A DNA stretch of 57,697 bases from Cyanobium sp. ATX 6A2 (GTDB lineage Bacteria > Cyanobacteriota > Cyanobacteriia > PCC-6307 > Cyanobiaceae). The DNA is taken from assembly GCF_024346355.1 (NCBI RefSeq), contig NZ_JAGQCU010000019.1:1-57697 (forward strand), given 5' to 3'. Made by a program: the position numbers and the translations under genes. Position 1 is the stretch's first letter. Every line of letters begins with the position of its first letter. This document shows positions 41,337-49,829 of the stretch, in pieces. Below the pieces are notes generated by a model, which was given only the letters and a program-made list of their open reading frames with translations, was not told the origin of the DNA and made no database searches.

Positions 41337-42930
41337 AGCTGAGGCGGGCCCGCAGGTGCAGGGCGCCATCCTCGCTCTGCAGAGCCAGGCCAAGGCCCTG
41401 CACCGGCTCGGCCAGGGGCTCTCCCGCCAGGGCCGAGAGCAGCCGCCAGGGCGTCCAGCCCGGGAGCAGCTCCTGGGCCGGCCCGGCGGCCAGGGCCCAG
41501 CGCAGCGGCGCCGCGGGCAGATCGAGGGCCGCCAGGCCTGCCAGCAGCGGCCGGGGGCCCTGGCGCGACTGGCGCTGCTGGCTGAGGGTGTCCAGGGAAT
41601 CAGACCACCAGGCGCGGCCATCCTGCTCGCGGCGGGCCGCCGCCAGGGTGGCCTGGAGCTGTTCGCTGGGGGCGCCGCGGCGTCCGCTGGCGGCCTGCAA
41701 CCGGGTCCACACCTGGACCCGCTCGCCGTCCAGCTCGAGCGGAGCGGCGATCAGGCCGTCCCGGGCCAGGTCGGCCTCCAGGGCCGCCGGATCGGGGGAG
41801 CCCTCCGGACTGCCCAGCAGCCAGCCGCCAGCCGAGCGCAGCACCAGCAGCGGCCCCTCGGCCGCTGCGGCCACCCGGGCCGGCAGGGGCTCGAGCGGTC
41901 GGCCCGGGCCGGCGATCAGCCAGGGCTGCAGCCGGGCTTGCCAGGCCTGGGGCCAGTGGGCCGGGTTCTGGAGCAGGGCCAGGCTGGCGGCCTCGCCGCG
42001 CACGTCGGCCAGCAGGGCCTCGGCAGCGCTGGTGGCGGCGGCGGTGGTGGCGCCGGCCGCCGGGAAGCCCGCCAAACTCTCGTCGTCCCCGCCCGGCGCC
42101 GGCGCCAGCCAGCCATCGACCAGGAGATGGGCTCCCTGGGGCCTGAGGGCCGCCACCAGGGAGCCGGCCCCGGGCCAGCCCCCCCCCAGCCAGTCGTCCA
42201 GGGCCGGAGGACGGGCGGTGACCAGCAGCGCCCCCTCGCCCAGCCGCTCGAGGGACCGCTGGAAGTCTGGATCGGCGCCCTGGTTGAGCTCGTCGATCTG
42301 GGACACGTCGAGGGCCTGCTCCAGCGGTCCCCGGCCCGAGGCCAGCAACACCAGGTCGTCGTTGATCAGGGCGGTGGCGATCGGCACCGGCTGGCTGCCC
42401 AGCAGGGCGCCGCGGCCGCTGATCAGGCCCATGCCCCGGTAGCTGCTCACCTGCAGGGAGGTGCCGGCGAGGCTGCGGGTCTGCCAGAAGCGCTGCAGGA
42501 AGCGGCGGGCCCCGTCGCCGTCACGGCTGCTCAGGGCCAGCACCCAGCCAGCGGGGGTGCGGTCGTCGCCCGCCAGCAGCCAGAGGCCGGTTTCGGGGCC
42601 CAGCCAGCCAGCCAGTTCGCCAGGGTAGTCGAGACCGGCGGCGGCGAAGGCCCCATCGCGCAGGCGGGCCAGGGCATCGCGGGCCTCGGCGCGCCGCCGC
42701 GGCGGTGCCACCGCCCGGGCATAGGCCAGGGGCTGCTCGGCGTCGCTGAGCAGGTAGAGGCTGAGATCCACATCGCGGGGCACGAAACGGGCCGCCCGGG
42801 GGGTCGTGAGGACCCGGTGCTGCAGCTGCAGGGGGGAGCGCTGCCACACCAGCCACGAGGCGGCCCCGCCCAGGGCCAGCAGCACCAGGATCACCGCCAG
42901 CACCACCGCCAGAAATCGGCGGGCCTTCAT
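41329..42930 (-). CDS. DUF3352 membrane-anchored protein
   Basis: A 533-residue protein with an N-terminal anchor (FLAVVLAVILVLLALGGAASWLVW) and a large exported or lumenal-facing domain. The early motif AARFVPRDVDLSLYLLSD and the LLAGDDRTPAGWVLALSSRD block fit the DUF3352 family, widespread in cyanobacteria and of unknown function. The rest is rich in Leu, Ala and Gly. Possible signal-anchor, no lipobox seen. It is divergent from the rhodanese gene and overlaps sixA by eight bases. Confidence 0.8.
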   Translation of the reverse strand: MKARRFLAVVLAVILVLLALGGAASWLVWQRSPLQLQHRVLTTPRAARFVPRDVDLSLYLLSDAEQPLAYARAVAPPRRRAEARDALARLRDGAFAAAGLDYPGELAGWLGPETGLWLLAGDDRTPAGWVLALSSRDGDGARRFLQRFWQTRSLAGTSLQVSSYRGMGLISGRGALLGSQPVPIATALINDDLVLLASGRGPLEQALDVSQIDELNQGADPDFQRSLERLGEGALLVTARPPALDDWLGGGWPGAGSLVAALRPQGAHLLVDGWLAPAPGGDDESLAGFPAAGATTAAATSAAEALLADVRGEAASLALLQNPAHWPQAWQARLQPWLIAGPGRPLEPLPARVAAAAEGPLLVLRSAGGWLLGSPEGSPDPAALEADLARDGLIAAPLELDGERVQVWTRLQAASGRRGAPSEQLQATLAAARREQDGRAWWSDSLDTLSQQRQSRQGPRPLLAGLAALDLPAAPLRWALAAGPAQELLPGWTPWRLLSALAGEPLAEPVQGLGLALQSEDGALHLRARLSYG

Positions 42931-42974
42931 GCATCCACAGCAGGATGGACCCATCCTGCACCGGAGCCAGACCT

Positions 42975-43319
42975 GTGAACACACCGCTCAGCATCCCCGC
43001 CCGCGAGCTGCAGGAGCGGTTGCAGCGGGGCGAGGCGATCCAGCTGGTGGATGTGCGCGAAGACCAGGAGCTGAGCTGGGCGCGGCTGCCCCATCCCGTG
43101 CTGCACCTGCCCCTGAGCCGTTCCCAGGAGTGGCTGGCGGAGCTGGACCAGCGACTGCAGCGCGACCGGCCGGTGGCCGTGCTCTGCCACGCCGGCGTGC
43201 GCAGCTGGCAGTTCGCCTGCTGGCTGATGGAGCAGCAGGGCTACGGCGAGGTGTGGAACCTGCACGGCGGCATCGACGCCTGGAGCGTGGAGGTGGATCC
43301 GGGGGTGCCCCGCTACTGA
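42975..43319 (+). CDS. Rhodanese-domain protein
   Basis: A 114-residue single-domain sulfurtransferase. The fold is marked by AIQLVDVREDQELSWARLPH and the active loop VLCHAGVRSWQFACWL with the catalytic Cys, then VWNLHGGIDAWS. Such proteins shuttle sulfane sulfur or act in cyanide detoxification and signalling; the partner is unknown. GTG 42975 (NTPLSIPAREL) is preferred over ATG 42945, which would add ten unlike residues. Confidence 0.87.
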   Translation: MNTPLSIPARELQERLQRGEAIQLVDVREDQELSWARLPHPVLHLPLSRSQEWLAELDQRLQRDRPVAVLCHAGVRSWQFACWLMEQQGYGEVWNLHGGIDAWSVEVDPGVPRY

Positions 43320-43389
43320 TGACCCTGGGGCCGCGCCAGATCCGGGTGCTGTCTTTACCATCAACGTTCCCACCTCGCCACAGCATCCG

Positions 43390-44382
43390 GTGCAGGTCCT
43401 CTCCCCTCGACAGCAGGAGGTGCTGAGCCTGGCCGTGCGCCACTACGTGGACACGATGGAACCGGTGGGCAGCAAAACGCTGGTGCGGCGCTTCGGGCTG
43501 CCCACCAGTGCGGCCACCGTGCGCTCGGCCATGGGGGCCCTGGAGCAGCAGGGGTTGCTCACCCAGCCCCACACCTCCGCCGGCCGCGTGCCCAGCCAGC
43601 AGGGCTACCGGCTGTATGTGGACCAGCTGCTGCCCGCCCCCGGCGCCGCCGCCCTGCAACTGGAGCGCGACCTGGCCAACCTCAGCCTGCAATGGCCGGC
43701 CTTCGACGACCTGCTGCTGCATCTGGGCCGGCGGCTGACCGACCTCACCGGCCTGCTGAGCCTGATCACCCGGCCGCGGCGGCCGCTGCGCCAACCCCAG
43801 CTCCAGGCCCTGCGGCTGGTGCCGAGCGGTGAGCGGCTGCTGGTGTTCCTGGTGCACGGACCCACCCACACCAGCAGCCACAACCTGCGCCTGCCCGCCG
43901 GCAGCGAACCGGAACTGGCGGTGCTGGAGCGCTGGGCCAACGACCAGCTGCGCACCGACGACGGCGCCATCGCCTGGCAGCAACTGCCCCGGGAACTGGC
44001 CACCAGCGGGCGGCTGCTGCGCCAGCTGGTGGACGCGCAGGCGATGTGCTGCCCCGGCCCCAGCCGCGACGCGGTGGCCAGCGGCCTGGGCAAGCTGCTG
44101 GGCCAGCCCGACTTCAGCCACACCGCCAGCCTGCGGGCGCTGGTGCAGCTGGTGGAGGAGGAGCCCGAGCAGGTGCTGGGACCCCGGCCCAATGCTGTGT
44201 GGATCGGTGACGAACACCCCCATGCCGCGTTGGCCGGCTGCGCGGTGGTGCAGGCCGCCTACCGCAGTGGTGACGGCGGTGTGGGCCACGTGGCGCTGAT
44301 CGGGCCCATGCGCATGGCCTACGCCACCGCCACGGCGGCCGTGCGCTCGGTGGCATCTAGCCTGCAGCGATTGCTGACCTGA
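43390..44382 (+). CDS. hrcA: Heat-inducible transcription repressor HrcA
   Basis: Represses groESL and other chaperone genes by binding CIRCE. The 330-residue protein has the N-terminal winged helix LSPRQQEVLSLAVRHYVDTMEPVGSKTLVRRFGLPTSAATVRSAM with LEQQGLLTQPHTSAGRVPS, and the C-terminal GHVALIGPMRMAYATATAAVRSV. Start GTG 43390. No CIRCE (TTAGCACTC-type) was seen in the window. It is followed after 12 bases by the proteasome-like peptidase gene, suggesting a shared stress-response transcript. Confidence 0.93.
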   Translation: MQVLSPRQQEVLSLAVRHYVDTMEPVGSKTLVRRFGLPTSAATVRSAMGALEQQGLLTQPHTSAGRVPSQQGYRLYVDQLLPAPGAAALQLERDLANLSLQWPAFDDLLLHLGRRLTDLTGLLSLITRPRRPLRQPQLQALRLVPSGERLLVFLVHGPTHTSSHNLRLPAGSEPELAVLERWANDQLRTDDGAIAWQQLPRELATSGRLLRQLVDAQAMCCPGPSRDAVASGLGKLLGQPDFSHTASLRALVQLVEEEPEQVLGPRPNAVWIGDEHPHAALAGCAVVQAAYRSGDGGVGHVALIGPMRMAYATATAAVRSVASSLQRLLT

Positions 44383-44394
44383 GGCAACGAGCCG

Positions 44395-45264
44395 ATGACC
44401 TATTGCCTGGGCTTCCTGCTGGAAGCAGGGCTGGTGATGGCCTCGGACTGCCGCACCAACGCCGGAGTGGACTACATCTCCAGCTACCGGAAGATGCACA
44501 TCTTCCGGCCCTCCGACGACCGTCTGATCGTGCTGCTGGCGGCGGGCAATCTGGCCACCACCCAGGCGGTGCTGAACCGGATCCAGCGGGATCTGGACCG
44601 GGCCCAGCGGGGCCGGGGCGACTCCGGGGAGAAGGGCGACAAGGGCCACAAGGGCGACAGCGCCGCGGAGCAGAGGCGGCTGAACTCGCTGCTCGATGCC
44701 GACTACCTGTTCGAGGTGGCCGACTACGTGGGCCGGATCAGCCGCGAGGTGCAGGCGGAGATCAAGCCAGCGCTCTCCCAGGCGGGCGCCAGCGGCTCGG
44801 CCTCGTTCATCCTCGGCGGCCAGATCGCCGGCCAGCACCATGGGCTGTTCATGATCTACCCCCAGGGCAACGCGGTGATGGCCACCACCGAAACCCCGTT
44901 CCTGCAGATCGGCGAGAGCAAATACGGCAAGCCGCCGCTCGATGGCCTGGCCAACACCCGCATGTCGCTGGAGGATGCGGCCCGGCTGTGCCTGGTGTCG
45001 CAGGTGATCACGCGGCGCTCCAACCTCACCGTGGGGCCGCCCTTCGACCTGGTGATCCTGCGCCGCGACGAACTGCGCATCGCCCAGCAACTGCGCCTGG
45101 GTGCGGATTCAGACGCCCTTGAGGCGTTTCTCAACACCTGGATGGAGGTTCAGCGCGAAGCCCTGGAGCGGCTGCCACGCTTTCCCTGGGAGCCCCAGGC
45201 CAGCGCCGAGGCGGCCAAGCCGGCTCCCTCGGTGAGCACCTCCGCCGATCCGGTGCTGGGCTGA
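44395..45264 (+). CDS. Proteasome-like peptidase Anbu
   Basis: A 289-residue Ntn-hydrolase of the bacterial Anbu (proteasome-related) family. It begins MTYCLGFLLEAGLVMASDCRTNAGVDYISSYRKMH; removal of Met would expose Thr as the nucleophile, as in HslV and the proteasome. ASFILGGQIAG and the later blocks also match. Between about residues 77 and 92 it carries GDS-GEK-GDK-GHK-GDS, five Gly-X-Y triplets like collagen, in a surface loop. Anbu is often found with an alpha-E protein, an ATP-grasp protein and a transglutaminase; none is here. Its substrates are unknown. Neighbour hrcA hints at a stress role. Confidence 0.86.
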   Translation: MTYCLGFLLEAGLVMASDCRTNAGVDYISSYRKMHIFRPSDDRLIVLLAAGNLATTQAVLNRIQRDLDRAQRGRGDSGEKGDKGHKGDSAAEQRRLNSLLDADYLFEVADYVGRISREVQAEIKPALSQAGASGSASFILGGQIAGQHHGLFMIYPQGNAVMATTETPFLQIGESKYGKPPLDGLANTRMSLEDAARLCLVSQVITRRSNLTVGPPFDLVILRRDELRIAQQLRLGADSDALEAFLNTWMEVQREALERLPRFPWEPQASAEAAKPAPSVSTSADPVLG

Positions 45265-45282
45265 GCGTGGGCGCAGGCCCGA

Positions 45283-46548
<1,266 letters not shown>

Positions 46549-46694
46549 CAGAGGCGGTGTCAAGTGTGAAGACCCTAAGAAGCCAGCGCCCGGCAGCAAC
46601 GCTTCTGGCACACAAGCCTTGGTGGACGACAGTGCTGGCTGGATGCTTCTGCGCTGCAGAAAGCCCCAGACTGGGATGACTGCGCTCAACACCG

Positions 46695-46913
46695 ATGAGC
46701 ACCGCCACCCCTCAACGACTCACGGCGATCCTTCACCGCGAAGACGAGGTTTATGTGGCTGAGTGTCCGGAGGTCGGCACGGTGAGCCAGGGAGACACGG
46801 TGGAAGAAGCCCTGACCAACTTGCGAGAGGCCACCGAGCTGTTCCTGGAGGAGTGTCCTCAGCCCGCTCCGGTGCCGCGGCTGCTCACCACCTTTGAGGT
46901 GAGCATTGCCTAA
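46695..46913 (+). CDS. hicB: HicB-type antitoxin
   Basis: A 72-residue protein. [45 protein letters not shown] is the HicB partial RNase-H-like fold that wraps the toxin. No DNA-binding C-terminal domain is evident (the short HicB type), so autoregulation would need other parts. It precedes hicA with an eight-base overlap. Confidence 0.9.
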   Translation: MSTATPQRLTAILHREDEVYVAECPEVGTVSQGDTVEEALTNLREATELFLEECPQPAPVPRLLTTFEVSIA

Positions 46914-47151
46914 GCTTCCGCGCCTTCCTGCCGCCGCGGTGGTGGCAGCCCTGAAGCGACTTGGGTTTGAGGAGGTGCGCCAGAAAGGCAGCCACCTGGT
47001 GCTCCGCAGAACCACGACCAACGCCGACGGCACTCCAGCGGCGGACATCTGCGTCGTTCCCCTCCACCGCCGTGACCTCGCCGTCGGCACGCTGGCCAGC
47101 GTCCTGCGCCAGGCCGGGGTTGATGCCGACACCTTGCTCAAGGCCCTATGA
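46906..47151 (+). CDS. hicA: HicA-type mRNA interferase toxin
   Basis: An 81-residue toxin of the double-stranded RNA-binding-like fold. The active-site segment RQKGSHLVLRR with the catalytic His, and GFEEVRQKGSH, are characteristic. TTG 46906 is the start, eight bases before the hicB stop. HicA toxins cleave mRNAs and tmRNA. The order hicB-hicA is the reverse of the E. coli arrangement but common in cyanobacteria. The 151 bases between hicA and the next gene hold no recognisable gene. Confidence 0.88.
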   Translation: MPKLPRLPAAAVVAALKRLGFEEVRQKGSHLVLRRTTTNADGTPAADICVVPLHRRDLAVGTLASVLRQAGVDADTLLKAL

Positions 47152-47302
47152 AACCCTGCCCCGACTCCAAAAAGAGCCAAGGCCTTCAGCGGCGTCGACA
47201 CCACCGTGCTGGCCTATCTGCAGACCGCGCCGTTCTCGCGGCCTTCCCAGATAGTGCACTGGCACCAGCCGAAGCGCGGAAACCATCCAGTAAGTTCGCG
47301 CC

Positions 47303-47635
47303 ATGGCCAAGGGCGGCTGGCAAGAATTCAGCAGACCGGAGAGCCTGCAGCGCTCCGCGGCAAGCAATGCCGATGGTGGGGAAACAACACGTGCCCAGCA
47401 GCGCGTGCGGGTGCAGCGCACCAAAGCCGGCAAGGGCGGCAAGCTTGTGACCGCCATCACCGGGCTGGAGGCCCCCGAGGCCGAGCTCAAGGCCCTGCTC
47501 AAGCAGCTCAAGGCCACCTGCGGCACCGGCGGCACCCTCAAGGACGGCCTGATTGAACTGCAGGGCGACCAGGTGGCCACCGCCCTGGCGGCGCTGGAGG
47601 CGGCGGGCTACCGGCCGAAGCAGGCGGGGGGCTGA
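47303..47635 (+). CDS. SUI1/eIF1-family translation factor
   Basis: A 110-residue protein with the SUI1 fold: RVRVQRTKAGKGGKLVTAITGLEAPEAELKALLKQLKATCGTGGTLKDGLIELQGDQ. Bacterial relatives such as YciH affect start-codon selection. The N-terminus (MAKGGWQEFSR) is conserved in cyanobacterial members. In picocyanobacteria this gene normally lies between trpB and cysC, which supports the call and shows where the toxin-antitoxin genes were inserted. Confidence 0.88.
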   Translation: MAKGGWQEFSRPESLQRSAASNADGGETTRAQQRVRVQRTKAGKGGKLVTAITGLEAPEAELKALLKQLKATCGTGGTLKDGLIELQGDQVATALAALEAAGYRPKQAGG

Positions 47636-47654
47636 AGGCCAAGCCGCTCGGCAC

Positions 47655-48053
47655 TCACCAGAGCGTCTGACAAGGGAAGGCAGCCAGGGCCGGATCGGCG
47701 GTGAGCAGCACCAGCCGCTCCAGTTCGGCCTGCGCCGCCAGCATGCGATCGAAGGGGTCGCGGAGGGGCTGGCGATAAGCGCCGGCCCGCAGCCCATGGG
47801 CCAGGGCAATCGGCAGGGACTGGAAGCCATCGGCCTGCAGCAGGCCCGGCAGGTCGGCGATGGCGGTGTCCAGCTCCGGCAGCTTGCCTTGATGGTGCTT
47901 GAGGCTCAGTTCCCACACCGATGCAGCACTCACCAGGATCGCGGTGCCGGGGTCGATGAGCAGGGCCTGCACCGGAGCTGAGAGGCGCTCGGGATCGAAC
48001 CACCACCACAGCAGCACGTGACTGTCGAGCAGGTAGGCGGGTGGAGCACTCAA
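47655..48053 (-). CDS. PIN-domain toxin (VapC-like)
   Basis: A 132-residue PIN-domain ribonuclease. Acidic residues that should bind metal are seen in YLLDSHVLLWW (Asp9-Ser-His form), ASVWELSLK (Glu) and LRDPFDRMLAAQA (Asp), with ALTADP-like LLTADPAL at the end. The SHVLLWW variant is typical of the PIN family paired with Phd/YefM antitoxins. TTG 48053 overlaps the antitoxin stop by four bases (TTGA). Confidence 0.88.
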   Translation of the reverse strand: MSAPPAYLLDSHVLLWWWFDPERLSAPVQALLIDPGTAILVSAASVWELSLKHHQGKLPELDTAIADLPGLLQADGFQSLPIALAHGLRAGAYRQPLRDPFDRMLAAQAELERLVLLTADPALAAFPCQTLW

Positions 48054-48379
48054 GGCTGGGGCATCCAGGGCGTCAGCGGGCCGTTCTCCCAGGCGGCGAG
48101 CTCCTCGGGCTCCAGGGGCTCGAGCAGGCCATCGGGCTGGCGGAGGGGACCCCGGCTACGCAGGCGGCCGGGAATGCGCTGGGGGGATGGCGGCGCGAGG
48201 GGCATCAGCCGGGCCCAGGGTTTGCCGGCCTTGGCGAGCAGGATGGTCTCGCCGGCGTGGGCGTCGTCGATCAGGCGCGAGAGGTGGGTTTTCGCCTGGT
48301 GCACATTCACCGTTCGCAGGGGAACAGCGGTGCTCCGGACGTCCGGATCTGGAACAGAGGCAGGCGGGTCGGTTTTCAT
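48050..48379 (-). CDS. Phd/YefM-type antitoxin
   Basis: A 109-residue protein partner of the PIN toxin. The conserved core is TVNVHQAKTHLSRLIDDAHAGETILLAKAGKPWARLMPL, the Phd fold; the C-terminal tail binds the toxin. I chose ATG 48379. The next in-frame ATG upstream (48415) would place the start codon within the palindrome pair at 48407-48429, which is more likely the operator. The variable stretch between the start and TVNVHQ is unusually long. Confidence 0.82.
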   Translation of the reverse strand: MKTDPPASVPDPDVRSTAVPLRTVNVHQAKTHLSRLIDDAHAGETILLAKAGKPWARLMPLAPPSPQRIPGRLRSRGPLRQPDGLLEPLEPEELAAWENGPLTPWMPQP

Positions 48380-48406
48380 GGCCCGAGAGCCAGACAGGCG
48401 ATAGAG

Positions 48407-48429
48407 CTTAGTCATGGACTAAGTCCATG
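48407..48429. promoter_or_regulatory. Overlapping palindromes, candidate operator of Phd/PIN operon
   Basis: CTTAGTC-ATG-GACTAAG (48407-48423) is a perfect inverted repeat. Shifted by six bases, CATGGACT-A-AGTCCATG (48413-48429) is a second perfect one, sharing GACT. This is the arrangement expected for cooperative binding by an autorepressing antitoxin. It lies 28 bases upstream of the preferred antitoxin start. Binding is inference. Confidence 0.6.
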
Positions 48430-48437
48430 GGTGGAAC

Positions 48438-48809
48438 TCAAAAGCCCGCCTTGGCGAAATCGTCGCCGATGTAGGCCAGGGGCAACTGATCACGCTCAGC
48501 CAGGGCCGCCGCAAAGCAATCCCCAAAGTTGAGCTGGGCCGGATGGCCCTGGCCCTTGCCGAAACGCTGGAAGATCCCCAGCGCGCGCTTTGCCAGATCC
48601 GCATCCACCGGCACCACATCGGGGTCAATCAGATCCAGCAACGTCTGCATCGGTGCGAGCACACCACGGCAGTGAGCCACCAGCAGCAGCTCCTGCAGGG
48701 TGCCTGCCGACAGACGCAGCACTTCAGCCTGCTCCAGGGACTGCTGGTGTTGCTCCCACCCCGGTTCCCGCTGCAGGATCGCCAGCAGCAGCGACGTATC
48801 CAGAATCAC
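48438..48809 (-). CDS. vapC: PIN-domain toxin VapC
   Basis: A 123-residue PIN ribonuclease starting at GTG 48809: ILDTSLLLAILQREPGW (first Asp), ELLLVAHCRG (Glu), and LNFGDCFAAALAERDQLPLAYIGDDFAKAGF (later Asp residues; the LxxGDxFxAALA pattern). This is the VapC subfamily paired with short Rv0623-type VapB. Its start overlaps the vapB stop (GTGA). VapC toxins cleave tRNA or rRNA; target unknown. Confidence 0.9.
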   Translation of the reverse strand: MILDTSLLLAILQREPGWEQHQQSLEQAEVLRLSAGTLQELLLVAHCRGVLAPMQTLLDLIDPDVVPVDADLAKRALGIFQRFGKGQGHPAQLNFGDCFAAALAERDQLPLAYIGDDFAKAGF

Positions 48810-49048
48810 GCCGGCAGGCCCTGCTCGTCATAGAGCGAAGCGGGATTGAAGGGCCTGGCCGTTTCCGTGGCTTGCTCCTGCAGCAGGGGCAACTCGGCAC
48901 TGAGCCGCCTCCGCCGGCTGAGGCGCCGCTGCCGCTGAAGCTCCAGCTCCAGCGCCTCCCGCACGATCTCCGTGGCGCCCCGGCCCGTGAGCTGGCGCAG
49001 CTGCTCAAGCAGGGCGTCCACTCGAGGGCTCTTGATGCTGACAGCCAT
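48806..49048 (-). CDS. vapB: VapB antitoxin (Rv0623/PSK type)
   Basis: An 80-residue antitoxin. MAVSIKSPRVDALLEQLRQLTGRGATEIVREALELELQRQRR is the N-terminal ribbon-helix-helix-like DNA-binding part with PRVDxLxxxLxxLTGxxxTExVxxAL; the C-terminal region (FNPASLYDEQGLP) is the toxin-neutralising tail. ATG 49048 is preceded by TAGGA. A 12-base palindrome 25 bases upstream is a candidate operator. Next to cysC, divergent across about 120 bases. Confidence 0.88.
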   Translation of the reverse strand: MAVSIKSPRVDALLEQLRQLTGRGATEIVREALELELQRQRRLSRRRRLSAELPLLQEQATETARPFNPASLYDEQGLPA

Positions 49049-49072
49049 TCCTACAGGAGCTAGGTAGACTGA

Positions 49073-49084
49073 GATTCTAGAATC
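49073..49084. promoter_or_regulatory. Palindrome GATTCTAGAATC, candidate vapBC operator
   Basis: GATTCTAGAATC is perfectly self-complementary. It lies 25 bases upstream of the vapB ATG in the vapB-cysC divergent interval, the expected place for the binding site of an autorepressing VapB. It also sits in the cysC upstream region, so it could influence cysC. Function is inferred. Confidence 0.55.
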
Positions 49085-49169
49085 AAGTTCAGACGACAGG
49101 GCAACCCTGCAGGTCCTGAAGAGGGGCGCAGGGGAGAATGGCCCGATCGCCCCCACCGCCCAAGCCCGC

Positions 49170-49829
49170 ATGACCGCCAGCCCCGCCAGCAACCCCGCCT
49201 ACGGGGCGCTCACCACCCAGGGCAACAGCACCAACATCGTGTGGCACCACAGCACGGTGAGCCGCGAGGCGCGGGCCCACCAGCGCGGCCACCGCAGCGC
49301 CATCCTCTGGTTCACGGGCCTGAGCGGGGCTGGCAAGAGCACCCTGGCCAACGCGGTGAATTCGGCCCTGTTCGAGCAGGGCCTGGCCTGCTACGTGCTC
49401 GACGGCGACAACATCCGCCACGGCCTCTGCAACGACCTGGGCTTCTCCGACGCCGACCGGGAGGAGAACATCCGCCGCATCGGCGAGGTGGCCAAGCTGT
49501 TCCTCGATGCCGGCGTGGTGGTGCTCACCGCCTTCGTGTCGCCGTTCAAGGCCGACCGTGACAAGGTGCGCGCCCTGGTGCCGGACGGCGACTTCATCGA
49601 GATCTTCTGCGACGCCGGCCTGGCGGTGTGCGAAGAGCGCGACACCAAGGGACTCTACGCCAAGGCCCGGGCCGGTGAGATCAAGGAATTCACGGGGATC
49701 TCCAGCCCCTACGAGGCGCCCGAGACCCCGGAGCTGCGGGTGGAGACCGGTGCCCAAAGCCTGGAGAACTGCGTGAGCGCGGTGCTGGCTCTGCTAGAGG
49801 GCAGGGGCGTCATTCCCCAGACGAACTGA
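49170..49829 (+). CDS. cysC: Adenylylsulfate (APS) kinase
   Basis: Phosphorylates APS to PAPS, the sulfate donor for sulfotransferases and an intermediate in assimilation. The 219-residue protein has the P-loop GLSGAGKST at 50-58, the APS-binding VLDGDNIRHGLCNDLGFS, and the lid EENIRRIGEVAKLF, and ends GISSPYEAPETPEL. All catalytic blocks are intact. Its 3' end overlaps the AI-2E-type permease by 20 bases. A truncated second copy lies 1.8 kb downstream. Confidence 0.95.
   Translation: MTASPASNPAYGALTTQGNSTNIVWHHSTVSREARAHQRGHRSAILWFTGLSGAGKSTLANAVNSALFEQGLACYVLDGDNIRHGLCNDLGFSDADREENIRRIGEVAKLFLDAGVVVLTAFVSPFKADRDKVRALVPDGDFIEIFCDAGLAVCEERDTKGLYAKARAGEIKEFTGISSPYEAPETPELRVETGAQSLENCVSAVLALLEGRGVIPQTN

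Noticed and set aside
47184-47302. Possible gene remnant before the SUI1-family gene (AFSGVDTTVLAYLQTAPF)
   Set aside because: The frame looks somewhat protein-like but is short, has no start site and matches no family I know.
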